Positions 53,191 to 62,143 of a stretch of 64,000 nucleotides of DNA are shown here, piece after piece (the first letter of the stretch is position 1; each line of letters begins with the position of its first letter). This DNA comes from Tolypothrix sp. NIES-4075 (GTDB lineage Bacteria > Cyanobacteriota > Cyanobacteriia > Cyanobacteriales > Nostocaceae): contig NZ_BDUC01000006.1 in NCBI RefSeq assembly GCF_002218085.1, forward strand, positions 434,001 to 498,000, read 5' to 3'. The translations under genes were made by a program, and so were the position numbers. Below the pieces are notes generated by a model. The model ran no database searches. It was not told the DNA's origin and saw only the letters and a list, made by a program, of their open reading frames with translations.

Positions 53191-54030
53191 ATGGACAGCA
53201 AAGAACTCATCATTGAGTCGGGTAGAACTGAGAGCCAGTATTGGCGAGACTTGTGGAAATACAGAGAGCTATTTTACTTTCTGGCATGGCGCGATATTTT
53301 GGTGCGCTACAAGCAAACTGCCATAGGGATGGCATGGGCATTAATTCGTCCCTTCTTAACGATGGTGGTGTTCACCTTTGTCTTTGGAAATTTGGCGAAG
53401 CTACCCCCGGAGGGCAATGCACCTTATCCGATTATGGTCTTTTCAGCTTTGCTACCCTGGCAGTTTTTCTCCGGTGCGTTAAGCGAATGCAGCAACAGTT
53501 TAGTTGCCAACGCTAACCTGCTTTCTAAAGTCTACTTTCCCCGATTGATTGTCCCTACCAGTGCGGTGATTGTCAGCTTTGTAGACTTCCTGATTTCGGG
53601 CATGATACTGCTGGGGTTGATGGCATACTACAACTTTGTACCTGACTGGCGCATTCTGACTTTGCCGCTATTTATATTGATTGCCTTTGCCGCATCAATC
53701 GGTGCGGGGTTATGGCTGGCAGCTTTAACAGTTGAGTATCGGGACTTTCGCTACGTCGTCCCATTCATCGTCCAGTTTGGTTTGTATGTCTCCCCTGTCG
53801 GGTTTAGTAGCAAAATTATTGCTGAACGGTATTCCGAACAGGTGCGGTTGCTGTATTCGCTTAACCCAATGGTAGGAGTGATTGACGGTTTCCGCTGGGC
53901 AATATTGGGCGGCGAATCGCAGATATATTTACCTGGCTTTACATTGTCTGTAGGTTTAGTGATTCTAATGCTTGTCAGCGGAATTTGGTACTTCCGCAAG
54001 ATGGAACGCACATTTGCTGACGTAGTTTAG
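53191..54030 (+). CDS. ABC-2 type polysaccharide export permease (Wzm/TagG-like)
   Basis: 279 residues with six membrane helices. Family patterns are YRELFYFLAWRDILVRYKQT, AIGMAWALIRPF, ALLPWQFFSGALSECSNSL and the C-terminal LNPMVGVIDGFRWAILG. It forms a pair with the ATPase whose start lies 17 bases further on. Together they export a completed polysaccharide across the inner membrane. Confidence 0.94.
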   Translation: MDSKELIIESGRTESQYWRDLWKYRELFYFLAWRDILVRYKQTAIGMAWALIRPFLTMVVFTFVFGNLAKLPPEGNAPYPIMVFSALLPWQFFSGALSECSNSLVANANLLSKVYFPRLIVPTSAVIVSFVDFLISGMILLGLMAYYNFVPDWRILTLPLFILIAFAASIGAGLWLAALTVEYRDFRYVVPFIVQFGLYVSPVGFSSKIIAERYSEQVRLLYSLNPMVGVIDGFRWAILGGESQIYLPGFTLSVGLVILMLVSGIWYFRKMERTFADVV

Positions 54031-54046
54031 GGAGGAGTAGATTGAC

Positions 54047-55357
54047 GTGTCTGATACAGTTATTCGAGTTGAAAATTTAAGTAAAAAGTACATTCTAGGT
54101 CAGCAGAAAGAAGGCAGTAGTAGTTACAAGTCTCTGCGCGAATCTATGAGTAATGGGGCAAAGTCGCTGGGAGGAAAACTTCTCAAACCTGGTAGTAAAA
54201 AAGACTTGAACCCAAGCGTTCAAGAGTTTTGGGCGCTGAAGGATGTATCTTTTGAGATTAAGCAAGGCGATCGCGTCGGTTTCATTGGACGTAATGGTGC
54301 TGGTAAATCAACGCTACTGAAACTTCTCAGCAGAATTACGGAACCAACAAGCGGATCTATCCGGATTAAGGGGAGAGTAGCTAGTCTACTAGAAGTAGGT
54401 ACGGGTTTTCACCCAGAGTTAACTGGTAGGGAGAATATCTTTCTCAATGGTGCAATTCTAGGGATGAGTAAGGTAGAGATTACACGCAAGTTTGATGAGA
54501 TTGTTGCATTTGCAGAAGTTGAGAAGTTTTTAGATACGCCTGTGAAGCGGTATTCGTCGGGGATGTATGTGCGGTTAGCGTTTGCAGTGGCAGCACACTT
54601 GGAGCCTGAGATTTTAATTGTAGATGAAGTGTTGGCGGTAGGAGATGCTCAGTTTCAGAAGAAGTGCTTAGGAAAAATGGAGGATGTAGGGAAGGAGGGA
54701 CGAACGGTATTGTTTGTAAGCCATCAAATGTCAGCAATTCTTTCTTTGTGTGACCGAGCTTTGTTGCTCAATCGTGGACAGTGCATAGGAGATGGCGAAC
54801 CAACAGAAATAATTTCCAAATATTTAGCTGCTGGAAATAGCTCAAAGGCAGAGGTTGTAGACAACAGTAATGTATCTCCAAACAAGAAACTTAAGCTGAG
54901 AAAGCTAAGGATTGTTAATGATTTTGGCAAAACATCTACTGAATTTGAGTTAAAAGAAAACGTTTTTCTCGAAATTCACTACGAAGTGGTTCAACCAGGA
55001 AGGGGTTATAACGTTAGTTTTGAGATTAACACTTTACAGCACGGCTGTATTTTTAGTAGTGCATTAATGGATATAGAACCTATGGATGCGTTGAGCAAAT
55101 ATGTTGAAACTGGCTATTACATAGCCAAAGTCAAACTACCAACAGAAATCATGCGGAACGGTGAATATTCTATTAAAGCATCAAGTGCTATTCCAAGTGT
55201 TGAAGTTTTGGACATTATGAAGGAAGAACTTTATTTTAATTTGCTCGATGCCAGCAGCCCAGTTGCAAAGAGTGGTGAAGGTCGAAATGGATGTATTTTA
55301 CCAGTGCTTATTTGGGACATAGTTGCTGTAAACAGTAGTAAATCAAGTCTCAAATAA
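54047..55357 (+). CDS. Polysaccharide export ATPase with C-terminal glycan-binding domain (Wzt-like)
   Basis: 436 residues. ABC domain: Walker A GRNGAGKST (81-89), signature YSSGMYVRLAFA, Walker B LIVDEVLAVGD, then FVSHQM. Residues about 280-436 form a Wzt_C-type beta domain that in homologues recognises the end of the finished O-polysaccharide. An unusual insertion at 25-58 lies before the ATP-binding site. Start is a GTG at 54047 with ggagg upstream. Confidence 0.93.
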   Translation: MSDTVIRVENLSKKYILGQQKEGSSSYKSLRESMSNGAKSLGGKLLKPGSKKDLNPSVQEFWALKDVSFEIKQGDRVGFIGRNGAGKSTLLKLLSRITEPTSGSIRIKGRVASLLEVGTGFHPELTGRENIFLNGAILGMSKVEITRKFDEIVAFAEVEKFLDTPVKRYSSGMYVRLAFAVAAHLEPEILIVDEVLAVGDAQFQKKCLGKMEDVGKEGRTVLFVSHQMSAILSLCDRALLLNRGQCIGDGEPTEIISKYLAAGNSSKAEVVDNSNVSPNKKLKLRKLRIVNDFGKTSTEFELKENVFLEIHYEVVQPGRGYNVSFEINTLQHGCIFSSALMDIEPMDALSKYVETGYYIAKVKLPTEIMRNGEYSIKASSAIPSVEVLDIMKEELYFNLLDASSPVAKSGEGRNGCILPVLIWDIVAVNSSKSSLK

Positions 55358-55441
55358 GATAAATCTTTAGCCTTACAATAAATTATCCAAGCTGAAAAGT
55401 AAATTTTATATGTATTTAATTTTTGTAAAGGAGATTAGAAC

Positions 55442-56479
55442 GTGAAGAGTGTTATAGTTGCTTGGTGCAAATCTAACTCAAGTCTGTTTGAAAAGCATGT
55501 ACCATTAAAGTTTGTTGGTACTAGAAATAAGAAGCTAGGTTTCAAAACAGAGATTGATGTACTTTTTATTGATGGTTACAAGTTACTTGATGAGAATTAT
55601 AAGGCTGCATTAGAGGAGTTAGGTTACAGGCTCCATGACACGACTAAAACATACTCTGAGTTAGAAGGTAAATATGAAGTATTAAATCAGTTCGGAGACT
55701 ATGAAAAAAAGTGTTTTCTAAGATGGCTAGTTATACGAAATTTTTTTTCTGGCGAGCGCATCATTCACTTTGACGGCGACATCGTTTTCAACGAGTGTCC
55801 TCAAACCTTGTCAAAAAATTTCATTGGTAAAACATTCATTTTGCAGGGATGCCCGGCATTAACAGTAATCAGCAATCTAGATTGGTTTACTCACTATGAA
55901 GAAGAGTTAAAGTTGTTTGTAAGTAATATCACCGGGTATTCGGATATGGCTTGGGATAAGCGACTCGGATTGAAAGAAGCTCAAAAAACTTGGACAGGCA
56001 CAAGAGACCGAAAAATAATATCGAGCGACCAAGATTTCTTCAGACATCTTTTGCACACTAATACCATTTATCAAGACAAACCAGAGGTGATAATGCAGCG
56101 ATTAGACAACTATATTTTTTTTGAAAATCCTGCACATGTTGACTTATATTATAGCCATTTAAAGCCTTTTAAGTATAGAAGAACAAATGGAATAGATTTC
56201 TTAAACGATAAAAGGGTTTGTATCTGGCATATGCAGAGCGATTTTAATAACTACTTGGGCAATTTTATATTTCGTCATAAATACTTGCAGTGTTTAATGA
56301 AAACAAGGCTTCAATATAAAGATAAAGACATCGAATATTATTTACGTAAATTGGTGAATAATACGATGAATTTACAGCAACCATCGCGACTGTATACTTA
56401 TAAATATTTTTTTGAAGATAATGATTTTAGCGACTTGTTTTCTGCAAAAATTTGGTGGCAACAAAATGTTTTTCAATAA
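55442..56479 (+). CDS. Unassigned glycosyltransferase-like protein
   Basis: 345 residues, no clear named family. A possible metal-binding DGD motif (Asp111-Gly-Asp113 in HFDGDIVF) lies after strand-like IIHF, as in GT-A enzymes, and KIISSDQDFFRHLLH could be acceptor or catalytic-base region. No membrane segment. The GTG start has AAGGAG nine bases upstream. Its place between the exporter and the GT9 enzyme supports a sugar-transferring role, with moderate certainty. Confidence 0.65.
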   Translation: MKSVIVAWCKSNSSLFEKHVPLKFVGTRNKKLGFKTEIDVLFIDGYKLLDENYKAALEELGYRLHDTTKTYSELEGKYEVLNQFGDYEKKCFLRWLVIRNFFSGERIIHFDGDIVFNECPQTLSKNFIGKTFILQGCPALTVISNLDWFTHYEEELKLFVSNITGYSDMAWDKRLGLKEAQKTWTGTRDRKIISSDQDFFRHLLHTNTIYQDKPEVIMQRLDNYIFFENPAHVDLYYSHLKPFKYRRTNGIDFLNDKRVCIWHMQSDFNNYLGNFIFRHKYLQCLMKTRLQYKDKDIEYYLRKLVNNTMNLQQPSRLYTYKYFFEDNDFSDLFSAKIWWQQNVFQ

Positions 56480-56507
56480 ATATGTATTTTTTACGAGAGA
56501 GACATAT

Positions 56508-56615
56508 ATGCATTTAAGCTGTGGAGACATTAGTCACAATATGGGTACGCTCACAAAATTGTGTACAAAAGCAATTTATTTAAATCAGGGTCAGATTCAA
56601 AGCAGAAGTAAATGA
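56508..56615 (+). pseudogene. Fragment of a second Wzt-like ATPase
   Basis: 36 codons read GDISHNMGTLTKLCTKAIYL, NQGQIQ: the H-loop region of a polysaccharide-export ATPase (compare SHQMSAILSLCDRALLLNRGQ in the neighbour). All other motifs are gone. Confidence 0.65.
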
Positions 56616-56619
56616 GTAA

Positions 56620-57918
56620 ATGCATATGTTTTTTAACGGCTTAGACAGGTCTTTTGTAAAACAAATATGTGATTGGCTTGCATCACCGCAAGTAACAAAA
56701 TTTTATGGTGAAATCTTTTTTGGATTAATCGGAAGACGAAGACATAATCATCAAAAATGTGTTCATAATAAAATTGATTTAACTCAGATAGAAAGAGTTT
56801 TGGTAGTGCGACTTGATGCTATCGGTGATGTAGTTATTTCCATCTCATTTTTGAGGGAGTTACGTCAAAATCTACCTCATGCGTGGATTACCTTGATAGT
56901 CCAGCCATCTGTAATCAACCTAGTTGAGTTGTGTCCATATATTAATGAGGTTTTACCTTACAACAAAACTTATGGTCGCTTTAGTCAGTTACGGAACCGT
57001 TTTAGGGAAATAGAATTTGCTCGCAAATATTTGTGGTCTAAATACTTTGATTTAGCTATTATTCCTCGTTGGGACATTGATGATTACTATGCTAGTTTTG
57101 TTACTTATTTTAGTGCAGCTGTTCTACGAGTTACCTACTCAGAAAAAGTGAATCAAGACAAGCAAAAAAATAATCAAAACTACGATTATTTATTTACTCA
57201 TTTGATTACAGATAGAGAAATTAAGCATGAAGTACAAAGAAACTTGGATGTTATCAGATTCTTAGGTGGGACAATTGAACATGATTTTCTCGAATGTTGG
57301 ACTAGTCCGGAAGATAAAGCATTCGCAACCAATATTCTCAGTTTTAATGGTATTGATGATAATAACGGGTTAATTGTATTTGCTCCGGGTGCTAGTTCGT
57401 CTAAGAGAATGTGGCCTATTTCAAACTTCATTGAATTGGGTCTTTGGTTGAAACAAAAGTATGGTTTACGTATTCTGGCTATAGGAGGACCTGGTGAGGA
57501 AAAGTTAGGTTTAGAACTAGAAAATTATCTTGGGAGTTCTGTAATTAATGTTATTGGCAAAACGACTCTTCGCCAAACGGTTGCTCTCCTACAAAGCAGC
57601 CGTCTTGTTGTTAGCAACGATTCCTCACCAATGCATCTTGCATCAGCATGTGGAGTTCCTGTAGTAGAAATTTCTTGTCATCCTCGCAGTGGGTTGCCTG
57701 GACATTACAATTCTCCTAAGCGTTTTGCTCCGTGGGGTGTACCAAATATAGTGCTTCAGCCACCAGAGGCTTTTTCAGTGAGTTGCCAGGAAGGATGTAT
57801 TTCAAGTGAACCTCACTGCATTTTGGGTGTTACTGTTGACGAAGTTAAAAAAGCTGTTATGGCTTTGTGTTTTGCAGAAAAGAATGCTGAAATGTTTGAC
57901 GCTTCTGGTAAAAGCTAG
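56620..57918 (+). CDS. GT9-family glycosyltransferase (heptosyltransferase-like)
   Basis: 432 residues with two Rossmann-like domains. N-domain: VLVVRLDAIGDVVISISFLR, ITLIVQPSVINLV. C-domain: IVFAPGASSSKRMWPISNF, LAIGGPGEEKLG, IGKTTLRQTVALLQSSRLVV, NDSSPMHLASACGVP. This is the ADP-heptose:acceptor transferase fold. The heptose genes directly downstream make a heptose donor plausible. An alternative ATG lies two codons further. Confidence 0.9.
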   Translation: MHMFFNGLDRSFVKQICDWLASPQVTKFYGEIFFGLIGRRRHNHQKCVHNKIDLTQIERVLVVRLDAIGDVVISISFLRELRQNLPHAWITLIVQPSVINLVELCPYINEVLPYNKTYGRFSQLRNRFREIEFARKYLWSKYFDLAIIPRWDIDDYYASFVTYFSAAVLRVTYSEKVNQDKQKNNQNYDYLFTHLITDREIKHEVQRNLDVIRFLGGTIEHDFLECWTSPEDKAFATNILSFNGIDDNNGLIVFAPGASSSKRMWPISNFIELGLWLKQKYGLRILAIGGPGEEKLGLELENYLGSSVINVIGKTTLRQTVALLQSSRLVVSNDSSPMHLASACGVPVVEISCHPRSGLPGHYNSPKRFAPWGVPNIVLQPPEAFSVSCQEGCISSEPHCILGVTVDEVKKAVMALCFAEKNAEMFDASGKS

Positions 57919-57982
57919 GTTTGCGTGTAATCTCGTCTGATGTATGAATTGTTCTTATAATTTTCTATTTTAGGAGATCGAT

Positions 57983-58609
57983 ATGCAGGCCAAACTGAAG
58001 TTGCAGAAGCCTTTGGAAGTTGACTTAGTTCTACAGGAGCAGCTTAATTATCTGGTTCGTAAGAGTATTGATGAACATACATCAACAATTGAATTGTTGA
58101 CCAGTTTCTCTGCCATGATTGTAGAGCTTGGAAATATCATGGTTGCTACTTTCATGCAAGGCAACAAAATTTTTTTAATGGGGAATGGTGGGAGCGCTGC
58201 TGATGCTCAACATATAGCTGCTGAGTTGGTTGGGCGATTTTCTAAAGAACGATCTGGACTTCCAGCAATTGCTTTGACTACTGATACTTCAATTTTGACT
58301 TCTGTTAGTAATGATTATAGCTATAATGCTGTTTTCAGTCGTCAGGTTGAAGCCCTGGCTAAACCTGGTGATTTGGTCATTGGCATCTCTACCTCTGGAA
58401 AAAGCTCAAATGTATTAGTTGCTTTAGAAGTTGCTTCTAAGCTTAATTGTTTTACAGCCGCATTACTTGGAAAAGATGGTGGATTGATCAAAGATACTGT
58501 GGATATTCCTTTAATTGTTCCGTCAAGCAACACAGCTCGGATACAGGAAGCACATATCTTAATCGGTCACTTGCTTTGTGAAATTGTGGACTCTGCATTT
58601 TCTATTTGA
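57983..58609 (+). CDS. gmhA: Sedoheptulose-7-phosphate isomerase
   Basis: First step of activated heptose synthesis, making D-glycero-D-manno-heptose 7-phosphate. 208 residues, SIS fold. Motifs: MGNGGSAADAQHIAAELVGR with catalytic Glu81, ALTTDTSILTSVSNDY, GISTSGKSSNVLVAL, and ARIQEAHILIGHLLCE near the end with the catalytic His. gaggaga-like ribosome site just before the ATG. Followed by hldE and gmhB. Confidence 0.95.
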   Translation: MQAKLKLQKPLEVDLVLQEQLNYLVRKSIDEHTSTIELLTSFSAMIVELGNIMVATFMQGNKIFLMGNGGSAADAQHIAAELVGRFSKERSGLPAIALTTDTSILTSVSNDYSYNAVFSRQVEALAKPGDLVIGISTSGKSSNVLVALEVASKLNCFTAALLGKDGGLIKDTVDIPLIVPSSNTARIQEAHILIGHLLCEIVDSAFSI

Positions 58610-58715
58610 TTTTTACTTTGAGGATTTAGCTTGGATTAGGCTGCTCAGGTAGACGTAATGTTTTAATATTTAACCTTCGATTAGTGCTGTCCTAAAAACT
58701 AAAAACGCTAAAAAA

Positions 58716-60206
58716 ATGCTGAAATTCTTAAATAAGACCTTAGCTCAGTTTTTGATTCAAGAGAAGTTCCCAAAGGTTAAAGTTGCTGTAATTGGCGATT
58801 TAATGCTCGACCGCTACGTTTGGGGTAGAGTATCTCGAATTTCACCTGAAGCTCCTGTACCAATAATTCAAGTTGAGCGAAAAACATCATGTTTAGGTGG
58901 AGCAGGCAATGTTGCTTGTAACTTGGCTGCTTTGGGATGCCAAGTGCATTTAGTTGGTGTAGTTGGTGCTGACTTTGAAGCAAGTATTCTTGCTGAAGAA
59001 ATGCAACTAGCTAATCTGAGTACAGATTGGCTAGTTGTTGATTCGACTCGACCGACTACTGTTAAGACTAGAATAATCGGCAAATCACAGCAAGTTGTTC
59101 GCTTGGATGAAGAATCAACAGAACTGGTTAATGAAGATATTGAGCAACGTCTTTTGGATTGTAGCCTAGCCCTATTAGATAATGTAGATGTTGTTATCTT
59201 ATCTGATTACAATAAAGGGGTTTTAACCGATAACTTCCTAAAAATATTTCTGCATAAGTCAAAGCTAAAGCAGATTCCTGTTTTAGTTGACCCTAAGCGT
59301 AAAGACTACACTATGTACATTGGTGCAACTGCTATTACTCCAAACCGTTCTGAATCGGAGCTTTCACTTAATCGAACCCTGGTGAGCGATCAAGACTTTG
59401 AGATTGCTGCCAGAGAGTTTCAGAGAAAATACGCCTTTGAGGCAGTTTTAATTACTCGTAGTGAACAGGGAATAACCCTGCTTCATAATGCAAATGTACA
59501 CCACCTACCTTCTCAATCTCGAGAGGTTTTTGATGTTTCTGGAGCTGGTGATTGTGTGATCGCTACGTTAGCAGCTGCGTTATCTGCTGGTTTATCTTGG
59601 GCTGAAGCTACTGAATTAGCAAATTTGAGCGCTGGTGTAACTATCCAGAAAGTTGGAACTACGCCTGTACGAGTAGAAGAACTCCTTCAAGTACTTGAAC
59701 AGGAGGGAATTGGATCTGCTAACAGTAAAGTATTGGAATTGCCTGAACTGATGAGGCATATTGCTATTTGGCGTGCTGAGGGGAAGATGGTTGCCTTTAC
59801 AAACGGTTGTTTTGATCTGCTTCATGTAGGGCATGTGACCTATCTGGATAAGGCAAAAGATATGGCGGATATTTTGATCGTTGGTCTCAATACAGATTTA
59901 TCCGTCAAGCGGTTGAAAGGTTCAGAGCGTCCTATAACTCCAGAACTTGATCGAGCTAGAGTTTTGGCTTCACTAAGTTCTGTTGATGCTGTAGTTCTAT
60001 TTAATGAAGACACACCCATTGAACTGATTAGGGCAATAAAGCCAAATCTTTTGATTAAGGGTGCCGACTATCAAGGAAAGGAAGTTGTCGGCTCTGAATT
60101 TGTACATTCATACCAAGGACGTGTAGAACTTATTCCCTTTGTTGAGGATAGATCTACTACAAGTATTGTGCAAAAGCTACGTAGAATGTCATCACATACT
60201 ATCTAA
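58716..60206 (+). CDS. hldE: Bifunctional heptose-7-P kinase / heptose-1-P adenylyltransferase
   Basis: 496 residues, the usual length for the fused enzyme. Residues about 15-330 are a PfkB-type kinase (GDLMLDRYVWGRVSRISPEA, GGAGNVACNLAALG, DVSGAGDCVIATLAAAL with catalytic Asp). Residues about 350-496 are the cytidylyltransferase-like part (FTNGCFDLLHVGHVTYLDKA with the H-x-G-H motif). The product after GmhB is ADP-D,D-heptose. Gap of 106 bases after gmhA. Confidence 0.96.
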   Translation: MLKFLNKTLAQFLIQEKFPKVKVAVIGDLMLDRYVWGRVSRISPEAPVPIIQVERKTSCLGGAGNVACNLAALGCQVHLVGVVGADFEASILAEEMQLANLSTDWLVVDSTRPTTVKTRIIGKSQQVVRLDEESTELVNEDIEQRLLDCSLALLDNVDVVILSDYNKGVLTDNFLKIFLHKSKLKQIPVLVDPKRKDYTMYIGATAITPNRSESELSLNRTLVSDQDFEIAAREFQRKYAFEAVLITRSEQGITLLHNANVHHLPSQSREVFDVSGAGDCVIATLAAALSAGLSWAEATELANLSAGVTIQKVGTTPVRVEELLQVLEQEGIGSANSKVLELPELMRHIAIWRAEGKMVAFTNGCFDLLHVGHVTYLDKAKDMADILIVGLNTDLSVKRLKGSERPITPELDRARVLASLSSVDAVVLFNEDTPIELIRAIKPNLLIKGADYQGKEVVGSEFVHSYQGRVELIPFVEDRSTTSIVQKLRRMSSHTI

Positions 60207-60225
60207 GTTTAATTAAAGTTTTCAT

Positions 60226-60786
60226 ATGAGAAGGGCTTTGTTTCTAGATCGAGACGGTGTTATCAACAAAGAAGTAAATTATCTTCATAAAATTCAAGAT
60301 TTTGAATTCATAGAAGGTATTTTTGAAACGTGTAGGTTTTTTCAAGATAGAAACTATTTGTTGATAGTAGTAACGAATCAATCAGGGATTGGTCGAAATA
60401 TTTATTCTGAAGATGACTTTAGGATTTTGAATGATTGGATGCTTCAGCAGTTCGAGAGGCAGGGAGTCAAAATTAACAAAGTATATTACTCACCATTTCA
60501 TCCGAAGTATGGGGTTGGTAAATACCTTCACGATTCCTGGTGTCGGAAACCAAATCCTGGAATGCTAATTCAAGCAAGAGATGAATTTAACATCAATTTC
60601 TGTAAGTCTATATTAGTAGGTGACAAGGAAAGTGATATTGAAGCTGGTTTGAATGCTGGTGTGATGCTTAATGTTTTAGTTCGTTCTGGTCACATAATTA
60701 ATGAAAATGTAACTAAAGCAAATGCAATCATTGATTCAATTCTTGGTTTACCTAATTTCGTTTACACATTAGATTTTATCGATTAG
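60226..60786 (+). CDS. gmhB: Heptose 1,7-bisphosphate 7-phosphatase, zinc ligands mostly lost
   Basis: 186 residues, HAD IIIA family. Asp8 and Asp10 (FLDRDGVIN), TNQSGIGR, CRKPNPGML and VGDKESDIEAG are all present. The zinc loop of E. coli GmhB (Cys92, His94, Cys107, Cys109) reads here Ser89, Phe91, Ser104, Cys106. It is 19 bases after hldE and completes the pathway to ADP-D,D-heptose. No HldD epimerase is seen in the window. Confidence 0.88.
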   Translation: MRRALFLDRDGVINKEVNYLHKIQDFEFIEGIFETCRFFQDRNYLLIVVTNQSGIGRNIYSEDDFRILNDWMLQQFERQGVKINKVYYSPFHPKYGVGKYLHDSWCRKPNPGMLIQARDEFNINFCKSILVGDKESDIEAGLNAGVMLNVLVRSGHIINENVTKANAIIDSILGLPNFVYTLDFID

Positions 60787-61270
60787 CTCTTAGGAGGCAG
60801 AAAGCAAAAGGTCATGGAGCAATCTATCTTCCAAACAAGACGCTATCCTAAATTCGTCGGTTTAAATGCAACTAGCATTTATCAAAAGGCGATCGCATGA
60901 GTCAAAATTGTCGAGCGATCGCCTTGGTAGAGTACACCTTAAAACTTTGGGCAAGTGAAATAACTTTTACCCTTCAACCTCAAGCTATCCTTCAATCGCA
61001 TCTTTGAGATTAGCCATCAACTCTTCCCAAGTATCTTATTCAGTAATACAGCTAGGTAAAGCAGGAACCTCCGCCCAATATCCGCCTTCTTCAGCTTCGT
61101 GAACAACTGCCTTGAACTTCATGCCAAATGTTGCACAAAAGATTTCAACCCTATGTTATCAGCGATCGCTCAGTCAAAAACTAAGTCAAGCTCGGAAGCT
61201 CTCGCGTTATAGTGAGTCAGCTGTGTTAATCCAATTATGAAATGAACAAAACTATGAGGTCAATTAATTT
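60787..61270. other. Spacer with the hicB remnant
   Basis: Besides hicB it carries a HIP1-containing inverted pair (ggcgatcgca and gcgatcgcc, 60889-60925). No other gene seen. The next ATG has only weak agg-like bases upstream. Confidence 0.4.
60967..61122 (-). pseudogene. hicB: HicB-type antitoxin with two in-frame stops
   Basis: From ATG 61122: MKFKAVVHEAEEGGYWAEVP, ALPSCITE, then TAA (codon 29), then DTWEELMANLKDAIEG, then TAG (codon 46) and LEVEG to 60967. The reading frame never shifts. It matches the HicB/UPF0150 fold. The partner toxin HicA is not recognisable. Confidence 0.85.
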
Positions 61271-61993
61271 ATGACTTTTTTATCTGTAATCATACCAACT
61301 TATAACTCAGAGAAAACAATCGAGAGGTGTCTTAATTCACTAATTGTTCAAACCTACCAAAATTTTGATATTTGTATAATAGATGGTGCTTCATCAGATG
61401 GAACTATAGCCAAGGTTAGTAGTTTTCGCTCCTACTTTAAAGATATAAGAATTGTCAGTGAACAAGATAAGGGTGTTTATGATGCAATGAATAAAGGCAT
61501 TGATATTGCTCGAGGTGATTGGCTTTATTTTCTTGGTAGTGACGATGAGGTTTTTGATAAAGATGTTTTTGCAGATATCTTTAATACTCCTATCCAAAAA
61601 AAATCCGGATTTATATATGGTAACGTCGTCTACATAGGTGATGATGCATCATGGATTAAATCTGGTCAAGTCTATGATGGATTATTTGATATAAGAAAAC
61701 TACTTACAAAAAATATTTGCCACCAGGCAATTTTCTATAGAAAAGACTTGTTTAAACGGTTTGGCAAATATAAACTTCAGTATCCTGTATTAGCTGATTG
61801 GGAAATGAATCTTCGTTTATTTTCAAAAACAAAGTGTATCTATTTAGATAAAAATATTGCAAAATATTATGGTGGTGGCTTAAGTAGTACAGGTATAGAT
61901 ACTATGATGCTACGCGATCTGGAAAAATCAAGAAAAAAAATTCTTATAGAGTACAAACTACGGCAATTAACTTCATTTTTTAGGTTTGCCTAG
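61271..61993 (+). CDS. Family 2 glycosyltransferase
   Basis: 240 residues. GT-A layout: SVIIPTYNSEKTIERCLNSL, IDGASSDGT, GVYDAMNKGIDIARGDWLYF, LGSDDEVF (metal-binding DD), HQAIFYRK. Resembles the WcaA/WcaE-like transferases of colanic-acid-type loci. Single domain without membrane helices. Sugar donor not readable. Confidence 0.88.
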   Translation: MTFLSVIIPTYNSEKTIERCLNSLIVQTYQNFDICIIDGASSDGTIAKVSSFRSYFKDIRIVSEQDKGVYDAMNKGIDIARGDWLYFLGSDDEVFDKDVFADIFNTPIQKKSGFIYGNVVYIGDDASWIKSGQVYDGLFDIRKLLTKNICHQAIFYRKDLFKRFGKYKLQYPVLADWEMNLRLFSKTKCIYLDKNIAKYYGGGLSSTGIDTMMLRDLEKSRKKILIEYKLRQLTSFFRFA

Positions 61994-62143
61994 TCAGATA
62001 GTCAATCAGGAAAATATTTATTTTTTTATTTGTTCGCCATGACACTTTTTTATCTCAGTAAACCTCTCAATGCAAACAAAATTTAATCAACTTTTAGCTT
62101 CCAAACTATTTCGCTAAATCAAATTCAATTTTTATTCTAGCTT

